64,000 bases of DNA from Amycolatopsis mongoliensis (GTDB lineage: Bacteria > Actinomycetota > Actinomycetes > Mycobacteriales > Pseudonocardiaceae): the NCBI RefSeq assembly GCF_030285665.1, contig NZ_CP127295.1:4712001-4776000 (forward strand). Direction: 5' to 3'. The notes under the pieces were generated by a model, which was not told where the DNA came from, did no database searches, and saw only the letters and a list, made by a program, of their open reading frames with translations. Positions 8,693-16,936 of the stretch are shown piece by piece. The translations under genes and the position numbers were made by a program. Every line of letters begins with the position of its first letter. Position 1 is the stretch's first letter.

Positions 8693-9673
8693 TCAGTGCG
8701 GCTGCGGGTTCTGCAGGGCCGCCGAGCAGGACGGCCAGTCGTGGAAGTCGTGGTGCGCGCTCCACAGGCGGTGCGCCGCGTCGATGTTCCAGACCGGGTC
8801 GAACGCCTGCCGCGGCGTGCCACCCAGGTCCAGCAGGCGGGCGTCGGAGATCTGGAAGATCCCCCAGTTGCGGCTGCCGTTCGTGTTCGGCAGCACCCAC
8901 AGCGGGTCGAGGAACGAGGCGCAGCGGGCGATCGCGACCGCGGTGTCCGGTGCCTCGGTGAACACGGCCCGGATCCGCTGCTCCACCATGACCGCCGACC
9001 AGCCCGCCAGGCTGGTCCGGTGGTCGTACAGCGCGGTCTTGGTGGCCTCGTCGACCACGCCGCGAGCGGGCAGGCCGGCCAGCACCTGGAACGCGGTGAC
9101 CCGGCGCAGCGTTTCCGGGCCGAACGAGCCGTCGACCGAGAGCCGTCCCTGGGCCGAGACCAGCAGGTTCTGCACCTCGGTGACGCACTCGTCGTGCTGG
9201 CCCATGCTCACCGGCGGCCGGCAGGCCGCGGAGAACAGCATCCGGTCGGCGTACCGGCCGGGAGCCGGTTCGGACCCGTCGGCGGTGACCCAGACCAGGC
9301 CGCCCGCCAGCAGGACCACGATCGCGATGGCGACCGCCGCGTACCCGCGCCTGCGGGGCAGCCGCACCCGCGGCGGCGCGGTCGCGGGGACGACCGGCGG
9401 CTCGCCGTGCTCCGGCGGCACCTCCTCGACCCGGACGGCGTCGGCCAGGGCCCACAGCTGGTGCAGCTCGCGCAGTTCCTCCGCGGACGCACCACAGACC
9501 TTGGCGAACGAGTGGACCACGCGGTAGTCGGCGGGGACGCTCTTGCCGGAGCAGTACCGGTGCAGGCTGGAGCCGCTGGCCCCGGCCTGCCGGCCGAGAC
9601 GTTCGTAGCCCTGCCCGCTGCGGTCCTTCAGCATGCGCAGGTAGGCGGCGAACTTGTCCGTGTGCAGTGTCAC
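8693..9673 (-). CDS. Membrane-spanning HTH protein with PG-binding and degenerate lysozyme-like domain
   Basis: 326 aa. Domains in order: XRE-like HTH (about 8-60, with GRQAGASGSSLHRYCSGK as the recognition region); linker; one membrane span (111-131); PG_binding_1 (about 153-218, DGSFGPET); and a lysozyme/transglycosylase-like domain (about 226-315, with NGSRNWGIFQI). In active relatives a Glu precedes the Ser of the AxxES motif. Here the matching residue is A252 in IARCAS, so the domain is probably inactive and may bind rather than cut wall. The layout is cytoplasmic DNA binding and extracytoplasmic wall binding. It faces two wall hydrolase genes. GTG start at 9673. Whether the HTH really binds DNA is unproven. 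Confidence 0.75.
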   Translation of the reverse strand: MTLHTDKFAAYLRMLKDRSGQGYERLGRQAGASGSSLHRYCSGKSVPADYRVVHSFAKVCGASAEELRELHQLWALADAVRVEEVPPEHGEPPVVPATAPPRVRLPRRRGYAAVAIAIVVLLAGGLVWVTADGSEPAPGRYADRMLFSAACRPPVSMGQHDECVTEVQNLLVSAQGRLSVDGSFGPETLRRVTAFQVLAGLPARGVVDEATKTALYDHRTSLAGWSAVMVEQRIRAVFTEAPDTAVAIARCASFLDPLWVLPNTNGSRNWGIFQISDARLLDLGGTPRQAFDPVWNIDAAHRLWSAHHDFHDWPSCSAALQNPQPH

Positions 9674-9825
9674 GTGACTGGAACACCTCGCTCGGGCAGC
9701 GGATGACGGACGGAAGTTAACACCGTCCAGCCGGACACCGGGCGGAAACCAACGGATTGCGCCACCCGGCCGACCGCCGACCGCCCATGTAGGGGCAACC
9801 CGCCGTCACACCCGTGGTTCCCCGG

Positions 9826-10179
9826 TCAGCGCAGCCAGCGCAGGGCCGCGTCGGCGCAGTCCTCGGGGCTGGTGTTGAACGCGATGGCCGCGGCGGGCGC
9901 GTGCTGCCGGACCAGGTTGACCACTCGCTCGAAGAGCTCGAGCAGGGGCTCGTGCGTGCGGATGCCGCCGCCGATCACCACGCACGCGTAGGCGTCGGCG
10001 GCCAGCGCCGCCTCGATCGTTCGCTCAGGATGCTCGTCGAGGGACACCAGGCAGTAGTCGGCCGCGATGCCGTGCTCGTCGAAGCGGGCCTGGCCGCGAG
10101 CTATCGCGGCCTGGACCGGTTCGGGGTCCCAGCCGTCGAGCTTGGCGGGGTCGAGACCGATGACCAGCACTCGTGTCAT
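9826..10179 (-). CDS. Conserved hypothetical protein, 117 aa
   Basis: The protein starts MTRVLVIGLDPAKLDGWD and alternates beta strands and helices (YCLVSLDEH, ACVVIGGGI, AAIAFNTSP), suggesting a small alpha/beta fold. No catalytic motif is recognised. The ATG at 10179 was chosen because the upstream extension of the frame is antisense to the DinB gene. It is divergent from the DinB-like gene with 63 bp between starts. Confidence 0.65.
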   Translation of the reverse strand: MTRVLVIGLDPAKLDGWDPEPVQAAIARGQARFDEHGIAADYCLVSLDEHPERTIEAALAADAYACVVIGGGIRTHEPLLELFERVVNLVRQHAPAAAIAFNTSPEDCADAALRWLR

Positions 10180-10242
10180 CGCCGAGACGATACGCCGGCA
10201 TCGGCCGCGAGCTGTTGCCGTCCGCCGCCTCCTCCGGCGATC

Positions 10243-10818
10243 ATGGTGGCCGTGCCCGATGAGCCAGCACCCGGCCGGCGGCCGTCCGGCATCCCGCCGC
10301 TGGCCGCGGAGGACCACACCTGCGCCGAGTGCGGGCTCTCCTATCCGACGCTCACGATCGAGGCCGCCCGCGCGATCATCGGGTCGCTGCCTCATGCGGT
10401 GGCCGCCGCGGTCGGGCAGGCGGCCACGCGGGACCTCCGGCGCCGGCCGGCACCGGACCGCTGGTCGGCGCTGGAGTACCTCTGCCACCTGCGCGACGTC
10501 TGCGTCACCTACACGATCCGGTTGCACCGGGCCCGCACCGAGGACCGGCCCGTTCTCGAGCCGATGCTCAACGACCTGCGCGCACGACGTTTCCGCTACA
10601 ACGAGCGCTCCTTCGACGGAGTGCGCGACGAACTCGCGGCCTGCGCCGCCGGGCTCGGCGAAGAGATCGAGCGGCTGACCCCGCCGGACCGCGAACGCAC
10701 CGTGACCCGGCTCGCGGGCGAGCACCGCACGGCCCGGTGGCTGGTCCGCCAAGCCGCCCACGAGGTCGCGCACCACCTCGAAGACATCAGGCACTGCCTG
10801 AGCGGGAGCACCCCCTAG
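10243..10818 (+). CDS. DinB-superfamily protein
   Basis: 191 aa from ATG 10243 (GTG 10252 is an alternative). A four-helix bundle of the DinB/DUF664 kind is suggested by WSALEYLCHLRDV and AAHEVAHHLEDIRH, which supply the metal-binding His residues of the family. An unusual N-terminal CAECGLSYP motif may bind zinc. Many members are thiol-dependent transferases or hydrolases that use mycothiol in actinobacteria. That role here is inference. Confidence 0.7.
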   Translation: MVAVPDEPAPGRRPSGIPPLAAEDHTCAECGLSYPTLTIEAARAIIGSLPHAVAAAVGQAATRDLRRRPAPDRWSALEYLCHLRDVCVTYTIRLHRARTEDRPVLEPMLNDLRARRFRYNERSFDGVRDELAACAAGLGEEIERLTPPDRERTVTRLAGEHRTARWLVRQAAHEVAHHLEDIRHCLSGSTP

Positions 10819-10819
10819 T

Positions 10820-10906
10820 GTCGCGCGGTGCCGCGGCTTGTCGTGAGTGAGAAACAGGGTTAGAACACGGTTTCTCACTCACGACAACCACGGTAGACCG
10901 CGCGAC
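10820..10906. repeat. 87-bp imperfect palindrome with an 18-bp perfect core hairpin
   Basis: Core arms 10838-10855 and 10870-10887 match perfectly (18 bp, TTGTCGTGAGTGAGAAAC and its complement) around a 14-base loop. Outer arms extend it: 10831-10836 with 10888-10893 (one mismatch) and 10820-10829 with 10897-10906 (10 bp perfect). It starts within 2 bp of the DinB-like stop codon. It may be a terminator, but its length and layered structure look more like a mobile or repeated palindromic element (REP/MITE-like). The rest of the gap to 11152 shows no gene. Confidence 0.75.
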
Positions 10907-11152
10907 GCCAGCCGCTCGTGGCTGGTCCACACCACTGGCCGTGCGCAGCTTTTCCTTGGCGGGGAACAGAAACCGGCCACTGGCCGGATCCGGACACCTT
11001 CGTCACCGCGGCCGGACCACTCTCCGTAGGACGGTTGCACCATCCGGGGTAATTCCCGCCGTATCGGTCACATCCGGCCGTGCGTCGTCGATGTGCCCGG
11101 CGGGGATCCCCACCGGGTGCGTGGGGACGGACCACTTTGGGGGGAATGACTC

Positions 11153-12640
11153 GTGCTGCTTTCTTCGCGATCGCGCGGCAGGATCGCCTTGGCCACCGCG
11201 CTCACCGCGGCCTTCGCGCTGTTCGCACCGGGCGTCGCGCACGCGGCGCCACCGTCCAACGACGACTTCGACCAGGCGGCGGCCGTCACCGCCTTGCCGT
11301 TCACCGCACAGCAGGACTCCAGTGAGGCCACCCAGGCCCCCGACGACCCGTCCTGGTGCCAGCCCTACGACGTCCGCGGCAGCGTCTGGTTCCGCTACAC
11401 CGCCACCGAGGACGGGTACCTGCGCGCCACGACCCAGGGCAGTGACCGGTCGATGATCCTGGCGGTCCACTCGGGAACCCGCGGCACCCTCCGGGGGATC
11501 ACCTGCGATTCCGGGACGGCCGCGACCACGACGTTCCGGGCGACCGCCGGCACGACGTACTCCTTCATGGTCTCCGGCTACGACGTCCCGGGCGGCGCGC
11601 TCGCGTTCGCCCTGGACTCCGTCGCGCCCGCGGCCAACGACGACTTCGCCGCCGCGCAACCGGTGCCCGCGGTGCCGTTCTCCGCGCAGCCGGACTTCTC
11701 GGTCGCCTCCTACGAGGCCGACGAGCCCGGGTCGACCTGCCAGTTCGAAGGCAACCTCGTCCCCTCGGTCTGGTACGCCTACACGAACTCCGGGGCCGCG
11801 AAGCCGGTCACCGCGCGCACCGTCGGGAGCGGCTCGGCCGTCTCGGTGTACACCGGGGCGAGCCTGCCGGAGCTGAAGCAGGTCGCCTGCAAGGCGGACG
11901 CCTACGGGCAGCCGACCGCGTTCCGGGCCGACGCCGGCGCGACCTACTACGTCCGCGTCACCGGGCCCGCCGACAACCGCGGGCCCGTCACGCTGACCCT
12001 GGACGACGCGCCGGCGCTGGACCCGTCGGTCGACCAGTCGCCGTCCTACCCGACGGTCTACGACACCGTTTCGTTCTCCGCCGGGTCCTGGAACGACATC
12101 GACGAGCCGATGACGGTGGCCTGGGACTTCGGGGACGGCGCCACGGCCCCGGCCACCACGCAGCCCGTTTCCCACCGCTACGCCAAGGACGGCACGTACA
12201 CCGCCACCCTGCACGCGACGTCGCCGGACGGCCGGACGGCCACCAAGACGGCCCAGGTCGTGGTGACGACGCACGACGTCGGGATCGCCCGGTTCTCCGT
12301 GCCCGCCTCGGCCAGGGAAGGCGACAGCAAGCCGATCTCGGTCGACGTGTCCAACACCCGCTACACCGAAACGGCGACCGTCGTGCTGTCCAAGCACGAC
12401 GGGACGTGGTGGCGGGAGGTCGGCCGGCTCACCCTCGAGGTGCCCGCGCGGCCGACCCGCACGGTGCGGTTCCCGTTCTCCTACACCTTCAGCCCCGATG
12501 ACGCGGCCCTGGGCAAGGTCGCCTTCCGCGCCGAGCTGAAGCTGGACTACCCGGTGACCGATGCCCGGCCGGCGGACAACGAAGTGATCGCCATCGCCAC
12601 GACCGTGAAACCGCGCGGCAGCCGCGTCGTCGCCGTCTGA
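11153..12640 (+). CDS. Secreted PKD-domain protein with PPC-like repeats (paralogue 1)
   Basis: 495 aa. A signal peptide ends near AHAAP (about residue 32). Two beta-sandwich modules each begin PSNDDF/AANDDF and carry a WFRYT or WYAYT motif; these resemble bacterial pre-peptidase C-terminal (PPC) domains. A PKD domain follows (VAWDFGDGAT to VVV, about 320-375) and then a CARDB-like beta domain to the end. No catalytic residues are seen, so it is probably a surface or adhesive protein. GTG start preceded by a GGGGGG stretch. It is 15 bp from a paralogue with the same layout. Confidence 0.8.
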   Translation: MLLSSRSRGRIALATALTAAFALFAPGVAHAAPPSNDDFDQAAAVTALPFTAQQDSSEATQAPDDPSWCQPYDVRGSVWFRYTATEDGYLRATTQGSDRSMILAVHSGTRGTLRGITCDSGTAATTTFRATAGTTYSFMVSGYDVPGGALAFALDSVAPAANDDFAAAQPVPAVPFSAQPDFSVASYEADEPGSTCQFEGNLVPSVWYAYTNSGAAKPVTARTVGSGSAVSVYTGASLPELKQVACKADAYGQPTAFRADAGATYYVRVTGPADNRGPVTLTLDDAPALDPSVDQSPSYPTVYDTVSFSAGSWNDIDEPMTVAWDFGDGATAPATTQPVSHRYAKDGTYTATLHATSPDGRTATKTAQVVVTTHDVGIARFSVPASAREGDSKPISVDVSNTRYTETATVVLSKHDGTWWREVGRLTLEVPARPTRTVRFPFSYTFSPDDAALGKVAFRAELKLDYPVTDARPADNEVIAIATTVKPRGSRVVAV

Positions 12641-12655
12641 GCCCAGGGGGAAAAG

Positions 12656-14137
12656 ATGAAGCACTCAGCTTTCCGGCGCCTGCTCGTCGCCGGTCTCGCC
12701 GTCGCGGCCGCCCTGGTGGCGCCGGCGACCGCGTACGCCGAAGCGCCGTCGAACGACGACTTCGCCACCGCCACCACCGTCACCGCCCTGCCGTTCAAGG
12801 CGACCCAGGACGTCGGGGAAGCCACGGCGAGCGCCGACGACCCGACCTCGTGCTACGCCTGGATCGCCTCGAGCGTCTGGTACGACTACACCGCGTCCGC
12901 CGACGGGTTCGTCCGGGCGCTGCCGTCGGGCACCGGCCAGCTGCCGTTCGTCGCCGTGTACACCGGCGAGCGCGGCGCCCTGGCCCAGGTCCCCGGCGCC
13001 TGCGCGGAGTGGGACAACGGCCCGTCGGTGACGTTCCCGGTGACCGCCGGGCAGACGTACCACATCATGCTGTTCAAGCAGTACTCCGGCGCCGGCCAGC
13101 CGACCACGCTGGACATCAGCAGCGTCCCGCGGGAGCCCAACGACGACTTCGCGACGGCCGCGGTGGCCACGCTGCCCGGGACGTTCTCGGGCGACCTGAC
13201 GCGATCCACGGCCGAACCGGGCGAAGCGGCGCCGAGCTGCGATCCCGGCGCGGACCAGTCCGTCTGGTACCGGTACACCCCGGACCGCACCCGGCCGATC
13301 AGCGTGGAAGCGCGCTCGCGGTGGTCGCCTTCGGTCGCCGTGTACCGGGGTGACGCGCTCCCGGCACTGTCCGAAGTGGACTGCAAAGCGGCGCTGGACA
13401 CCACCAAGAGGGTCGTGTTCACCGCCACGGCTGGGCAGCAGTACTGGATCCGGGTGGCCGACGACGCCGAAGACGCGTCCTGGTACGACATCCGCCTGAC
13501 GACCGCGCCGGCGTTGACGCCCAACGCGAACACCTGGCCCAGCACCCCGTCGGTGTTCGACGACGTCTCCTTCTCGGTGAATGCGGGCGACCGCCTCGGC
13601 CGGCCACTCGTCCGAGGCGAGCTGAAGTTCGGCGACGGCACGTCGGTCCAGCTCACCTCGAACACCTCGGTGACCCACCGGTACGCCGCCGACGGCGACT
13701 ACCACCTGGAGATCAGCGCGACGACCGACGACGGCCGTTCCGGCACCGGTTCCCAGACACTGCACGTGGAGACGCACGACGTGACCCTGACGGGGCTGTC
13801 CCTGCCCGCCCAGGCGCGGGTGGGCCAGACCAAGCCGGTCAAGGTGTCGGTGGTGAACAACCGCTACGACGAGAAGGTCGTCGTCTCGCTGAGGAGGAAG
13901 GCCGAGAGCGGCTACTACCAGGAAGTGGGCACGCTGACCCAGTGGGTGCCGGCCGGCGGCCGGGTGGACTTCCCGTTCGCCTACACCTACACCGCGGCCG
14001 ACGCGGCGGCGGGCCAGGCGGAGTTCGAGGTGACGGCGAGCATCGACGGCCGTTACGACGGTGACGACCACGCGGTGGACAACCGCTTGACCGCGTCCAC
14101 CGCGGTCCGCGCCCAGTCGGGCCTCCGGGCGAGCTGA
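12656..14137 (+). CDS. Secreted PKD-domain protein with PPC-like repeats (paralogue 2)
   Basis: 493 aa with the same order as its upstream neighbour: signal peptide to about residue 29, two NDDF-type PPC-like modules (EAPSNDDFATAT and PNDDFATAAV), a PKD-like module (ELKFGDGTSV) and a C-terminal CARDB-like domain starting HDVTLTGLSLPAQARVG. The shared openings and THDV junction show a tandem duplication, but the sequences have diverged considerably. The ATG follows AGGGGGAAAAG. An inverted-repeat terminator lies 27 bp downstream, so the pair forms its own unit. Confidence 0.8.
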   Translation: MKHSAFRRLLVAGLAVAAALVAPATAYAEAPSNDDFATATTVTALPFKATQDVGEATASADDPTSCYAWIASSVWYDYTASADGFVRALPSGTGQLPFVAVYTGERGALAQVPGACAEWDNGPSVTFPVTAGQTYHIMLFKQYSGAGQPTTLDISSVPREPNDDFATAAVATLPGTFSGDLTRSTAEPGEAAPSCDPGADQSVWYRYTPDRTRPISVEARSRWSPSVAVYRGDALPALSEVDCKAALDTTKRVVFTATAGQQYWIRVADDAEDASWYDIRLTTAPALTPNANTWPSTPSVFDDVSFSVNAGDRLGRPLVRGELKFGDGTSVQLTSNTSVTHRYAADGDYHLEISATTDDGRSGTGSQTLHVETHDVTLTGLSLPAQARVGQTKPVKVSVVNNRYDEKVVVSLRRKAESGYYQEVGTLTQWVPAGGRVDFPFAYTYTAADAAAGQAEFEVTASIDGRYDGDDHAVDNRLTASTAVRAQSGLRAS

Positions 14138-14163
14138 GGCCCCGCCGGGGGGCGCCACGGATC

Positions 14164-14220
14164 GACGAAGCCCACCGACAGCGACCCTGAAATCCGGGGA
14201 AGTCGTTGGTGGGCTTCGTC
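14164..14220. terminator. Inverted-repeat terminator after the PKD protein pair
   Basis: Arms 14164-14176 (GACGAAGCCCACC) and 14208-14220 are exact complements (13 bp). The inner arms continue imperfectly (CGACAGCGAC against GTCGTT). It sits between the PKD gene and the alcohol dehydrogenase gene. Confidence 0.65.
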
Positions 14221-14358
14221 GTTCCGGCCGCGCGCCGTCGGAGACCCGAACTCCTGACGGCGAGATGACCAAAGTCCCGCCGGTTCGTGACCGCCGGCCA
14301 CAGTCTCCCGCCGGGCGGGTCGGCGATCGTCGGCCTCACCGTCCACCGAGGAGTGAAC

Positions 14359-15369
14359 ATGAAGGCTGCCGTCGTCACGGAATTTTCGTCCCCGCTCGAG
14401 CTGCGTGAGGTCCCGGTCCCGGAACCCGGGCCGGGGCAGCTGCTCGTGCGGCTGGAGACCTGCGGGATCTGCCACACGGACATCCACGCCGCCCACGGTG
14501 ACTGGCCGGTCAAGCCGGCGCTGCCGTTGATCCCGGGCCACGAGGGTGTCGGCGTCGTCGAGCGCGTCGGCGCTGGGGTGGCGGAGAGCCGGCTCGGGCA
14601 GCGGGTCGCCCTGCCGTGGCTCGGCTCGGCGTGCGGCGAATGCGGCTTCTGCGTCTCCGGCTGGGAAACCCTGTGCGAGTCGCAGCAGAACACCGGCTAT
14701 TCGATCGACGGCGGGTACGCCGAGTACGCCGTGGCGGACGCGCGCTACGCGGTCCCCGTGCCGGACGGCGTCCCGCCGATCGAGGCGTCTCCGCTGACGT
14801 GCGCCGGCGTGACGACGTACAAGGCGGTCAAGGTGGGCAACGTCCGCCCGGCCGACCGGGTCGCGATCTTCGGGGTCGGCGGTCTCGGCCACCTCGCGAT
14901 CCAGTACGCCCGCATCGCGGGCGGCTTCGTCACGGCGGTCGACATCGAGCCCGGGAAGCTCGACCTGGCCCGCGAACTCGGCGCCGACCTCGTGGTCGAC
15001 GCGAGTGCCGGTGACCCGGCCGACGCCATCCAGGCCGAGGGCGGCGCCGACGTCGCGATCGTGCTGGCCGCGACGCCGAGCGCGTTCGAGCAGGCGTTGC
15101 GGTCCCTGCGCCGGGGCGGCCGCCTGGTGTGCGTCGGCATCCCGGCGGGCGGTGTCCTCCCGGTGCCGATCTTCGAGGCCGTGATCAAGGGCATCTCGGT
15201 GATCGGCTCGATCGTGGGCACGCGCAAGGACCTGGCGGAGGTGTTCGCGCTGCACGCGGCCGGCCGTACGACGGTGACCGCCGAGGCGCGCAAGCTCGAG
15301 GACATCAACCAGGCGTTCGCGGACGTGCTGGGCAACCGCGTCCCGGCGCGGCTGGTGATCGAGTACTGA
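14359..15369 (+). CDS. Zinc-dependent alcohol dehydrogenase
   Basis: 336 aa, medium-chain dehydrogenase of the AdhP/AdhA kind. Catalytic zinc ligands are in GICHTDIHAAHGDW and GHEGVG; the structural zinc motif is CGECGFCVSGWETLC; the NAD-binding motif is GVGGLGHLAIQYA. It oxidises primary alcohols or reduces aldehydes with NAD(H). Start ATG follows GAGGAGTGAAC. It stands alone between a terminator and the padR promoter. Confidence 0.9.
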   Translation: MKAAVVTEFSSPLELREVPVPEPGPGQLLVRLETCGICHTDIHAAHGDWPVKPALPLIPGHEGVGVVERVGAGVAESRLGQRVALPWLGSACGECGFCVSGWETLCESQQNTGYSIDGGYAEYAVADARYAVPVPDGVPPIEASPLTCAGVTTYKAVKVGNVRPADRVAIFGVGGLGHLAIQYARIAGGFVTAVDIEPGKLDLARELGADLVVDASAGDPADAIQAEGGADVAIVLAATPSAFEQALRSLRRGGRLVCVGIPAGGVLPVPIFEAVIKGISVIGSIVGTRKDLAEVFALHAAGRTTVTAEARKLEDINQAFADVLGNRVPARLVIEY

Positions 15370-15386
15370 TCCCGGCCTGGGCCTCC

Positions 15387-15444
15387 TTGCGCGGTCGCTA
15401 TTCAGTGTTACTATGTACTGGTAGTCAGTGACACTGAATAGCGA
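15387..15444 (+). promoter_or_regulatory. padR promoter enclosed by a 14-bp inverted-repeat operator
   Basis: Perfect arms TCGCTATTCAGTGT (15395-15408) and its complement (15431-15444), with 22 bp between. A promoter TTGCGC (15387-15392), 16 bp, TACTAT (15409-15414) overlaps the left arm, and the right arm covers the expected start of transcription. This fits autoregulation by PadR. Confidence 0.7.
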
Positions 15445-15456
15445 TCAGGGGTGTGG

Positions 15457-15786
15457 ATGGGCAAGCTGGCGACGGAGATGCTCAAGGGGACGCTGGAGGG
15501 CATCGTCCTCGCGATCCTGGCCGGCCGGCCCGCGTACGGCTACGAGATCACGGCGGGCCTCCGGGCCCAGGGGTTCTCCGACATCGCCGAAGGCACCGTC
15601 TACGCGCTGCTGGTCCGGATCGAGCAGCGGGGCCTCGTCGACGTGGAGAAGGTTCCCTCCGAGAAGGGCCCGCCGCGCAAGGTGTTCTCCCTGAACGCCG
15701 AGGGGCGGGAATACCTCGAGGAGTTCTGGAAGACCTGGAGCTTTCTCGTCGAACGGCTCGAACGGCTCCGCGAAGGGGGTAAGTGA
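15457..15786 (+). CDS. PadR-family transcriptional regulator
   Basis: 109 aa winged helix. It shows the PadR pattern ILAGRPAYGYEITAGL then EGTVYALLVRIEQRGLVDVE and PPRKVFSLNAEGREYL. The ATG at 15457 has AGGGG at 5-bp spacing and was preferred to GTG 15451. It heads a tight operon with a DUF1048 protein and an ABC exporter, the usual arrangement for drug-responsive PadR repressors that sense the exporter's cargo. Confidence 0.92.
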   Translation: MGKLATEMLKGTLEGIVLAILAGRPAYGYEITAGLRAQGFSDIAEGTVYALLVRIEQRGLVDVEKVPSEKGPPRKVFSLNAEGREYLEEFWKTWSFLVERLERLREGGK

Positions 15787-15788
15787 CC

Positions 15789-16157
15789 ATGGTGGTTTCG
15801 AAGATCGTCGAGACGCTGATCGGTCCCAAGAAGCAATGGCGGCAGTACAAGGCGCGCGTGAAACAGCTTCCCGAGAGCTACCGCACGGCGATCGAAGCGC
15901 TGGAGCGGTACCTGATGTACTTCGGCGGGGCAGGTGACGGGGTCGCGATCTTCCAGGACCTCATCGACCTGTTCGAGCAGAGCGCGGCGAACGGGACGCC
16001 GATCCGCGAGATCGTCGGGGAAGACCCCGTGGAGTTCATCGAACTGTTCGCCCGGAACTACCCGCAGGGGCAGTGGGTCGTCCGCGAACGGAACCGGTTG
16101 ACCGCCGCCATCGAGCGTGCCGCCGGAGAAGACGCCGGGAAGAAGAGAGCGGTCTGA
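15789..16157 (+). CDS. DUF1048 protein
   Basis: 122 aa, all helical, with the family pattern IGPKKQWRQYKARVKQLPESY and YFGGAGDG. DUF1048 proteins usually sit beside PadR regulators and ABC transporters; their function is unknown. The ATG at 15789 has GGGGG at 9-bp spacing. GTG 15783, overlapping the padR stop, is a possible coupled start. The stop overlaps the ATPase start (TGATG). Confidence 0.85.
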   Translation: MVVSKIVETLIGPKKQWRQYKARVKQLPESYRTAIEALERYLMYFGGAGDGVAIFQDLIDLFEQSAANGTPIREIVGEDPVEFIELFARNYPQGQWVVRERNRLTAAIERAAGEDAGKKRAV

Positions 16158-16936
16158 TGGCCGAAGACGTGATCCGGGTGCGTGGTCTGGAGAAGTCGTT
16201 CAAGGCGCTGCGGGTGCTGCGCGGCGTGGACTTCGACGTCGAGCGGCGCAGCATCTTCGCCCTGCTCGGCTCCAACGGGGCGGGCAAGACCACGGTGATC
16301 AAGATCCTGTCCACTTTGCTCAAGGCCGACGCGGGAACGGCCACCGTCAACGGCTTCGACGTCGCCACGCAGGCCGAGCAGGTGCGGGGCTCCTTCAGCC
16401 TCACCGGGCAGTTCGCGGCCGTCGACGAAATCCTCAGCGGACGCGAGAACCTCGTGCTGGTCGCCCGGCTCCGCCACCTCGAGAACCCCGGCAAGATCGC
16501 GGACGACCTGCTCGACCGGTTCTCGCTGACCGACGCGGCCACGCGGAAGGTGTCGACGTATTCGGGTGGCATGCGCCGCCGTCTCGACATCGCCATGAGC
16601 CTGATCGGCGATCCGCCGGTCATCTTCCTCGACGAGCCGACGACCGGGCTCGACCCCCAGGCGCGCATCGAGGTGTGGCAGACCGTCAAGGAGCTCGCCG
16701 GCCGCGGGACGACGGTGCTGCTGACGACGCAGTACCTGGAGGAGGCCGAACAACTCGCCGACCGGATCGCGATCCTGCACGAAGGCCGGATCATCGTGAA
16801 CGGGACCCTCGCCGAGCTCAAGCAACTGCTGCCGCCGGCCAAGGTCGAATACGTCGAGAAGCAGCCGACCCTCGAGGAGGTCTTCCTCGCGCTGGTCGGC
16901 GGCGACCGCACCGCCGGGACGGAGAACGGGCGATGA
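16157..16936 (+). CDS. ABC transporter ATP-binding protein (DrrA-like)
   Basis: 259 aa. Walker A GSNGAGKTT, signature YSGGMRRRLD, Walker B VIFLDEPTTGLD and the switch His region are intact. The C-terminal tail (LEEVFLALVGGD) is typical of DrrA-type drug or lipid exporters. It pairs with the permease that starts inside its stop codon (ATGA). PadR control suggests export of a toxic or self-made compound; no biosynthetic cluster is adjacent. Confidence 0.92.
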   Translation: MAEDVIRVRGLEKSFKALRVLRGVDFDVERRSIFALLGSNGAGKTTVIKILSTLLKADAGTATVNGFDVATQAEQVRGSFSLTGQFAAVDEILSGRENLVLVARLRHLENPGKIADDLLDRFSLTDAATRKVSTYSGGMRRRLDIAMSLIGDPPVIFLDEPTTGLDPQARIEVWQTVKELAGRGTTVLLTTQYLEEAEQLADRIAILHEGRIIVNGTLAELKQLLPPAKVEYVEKQPTLEEVFLALVGGDRTAGTENGR

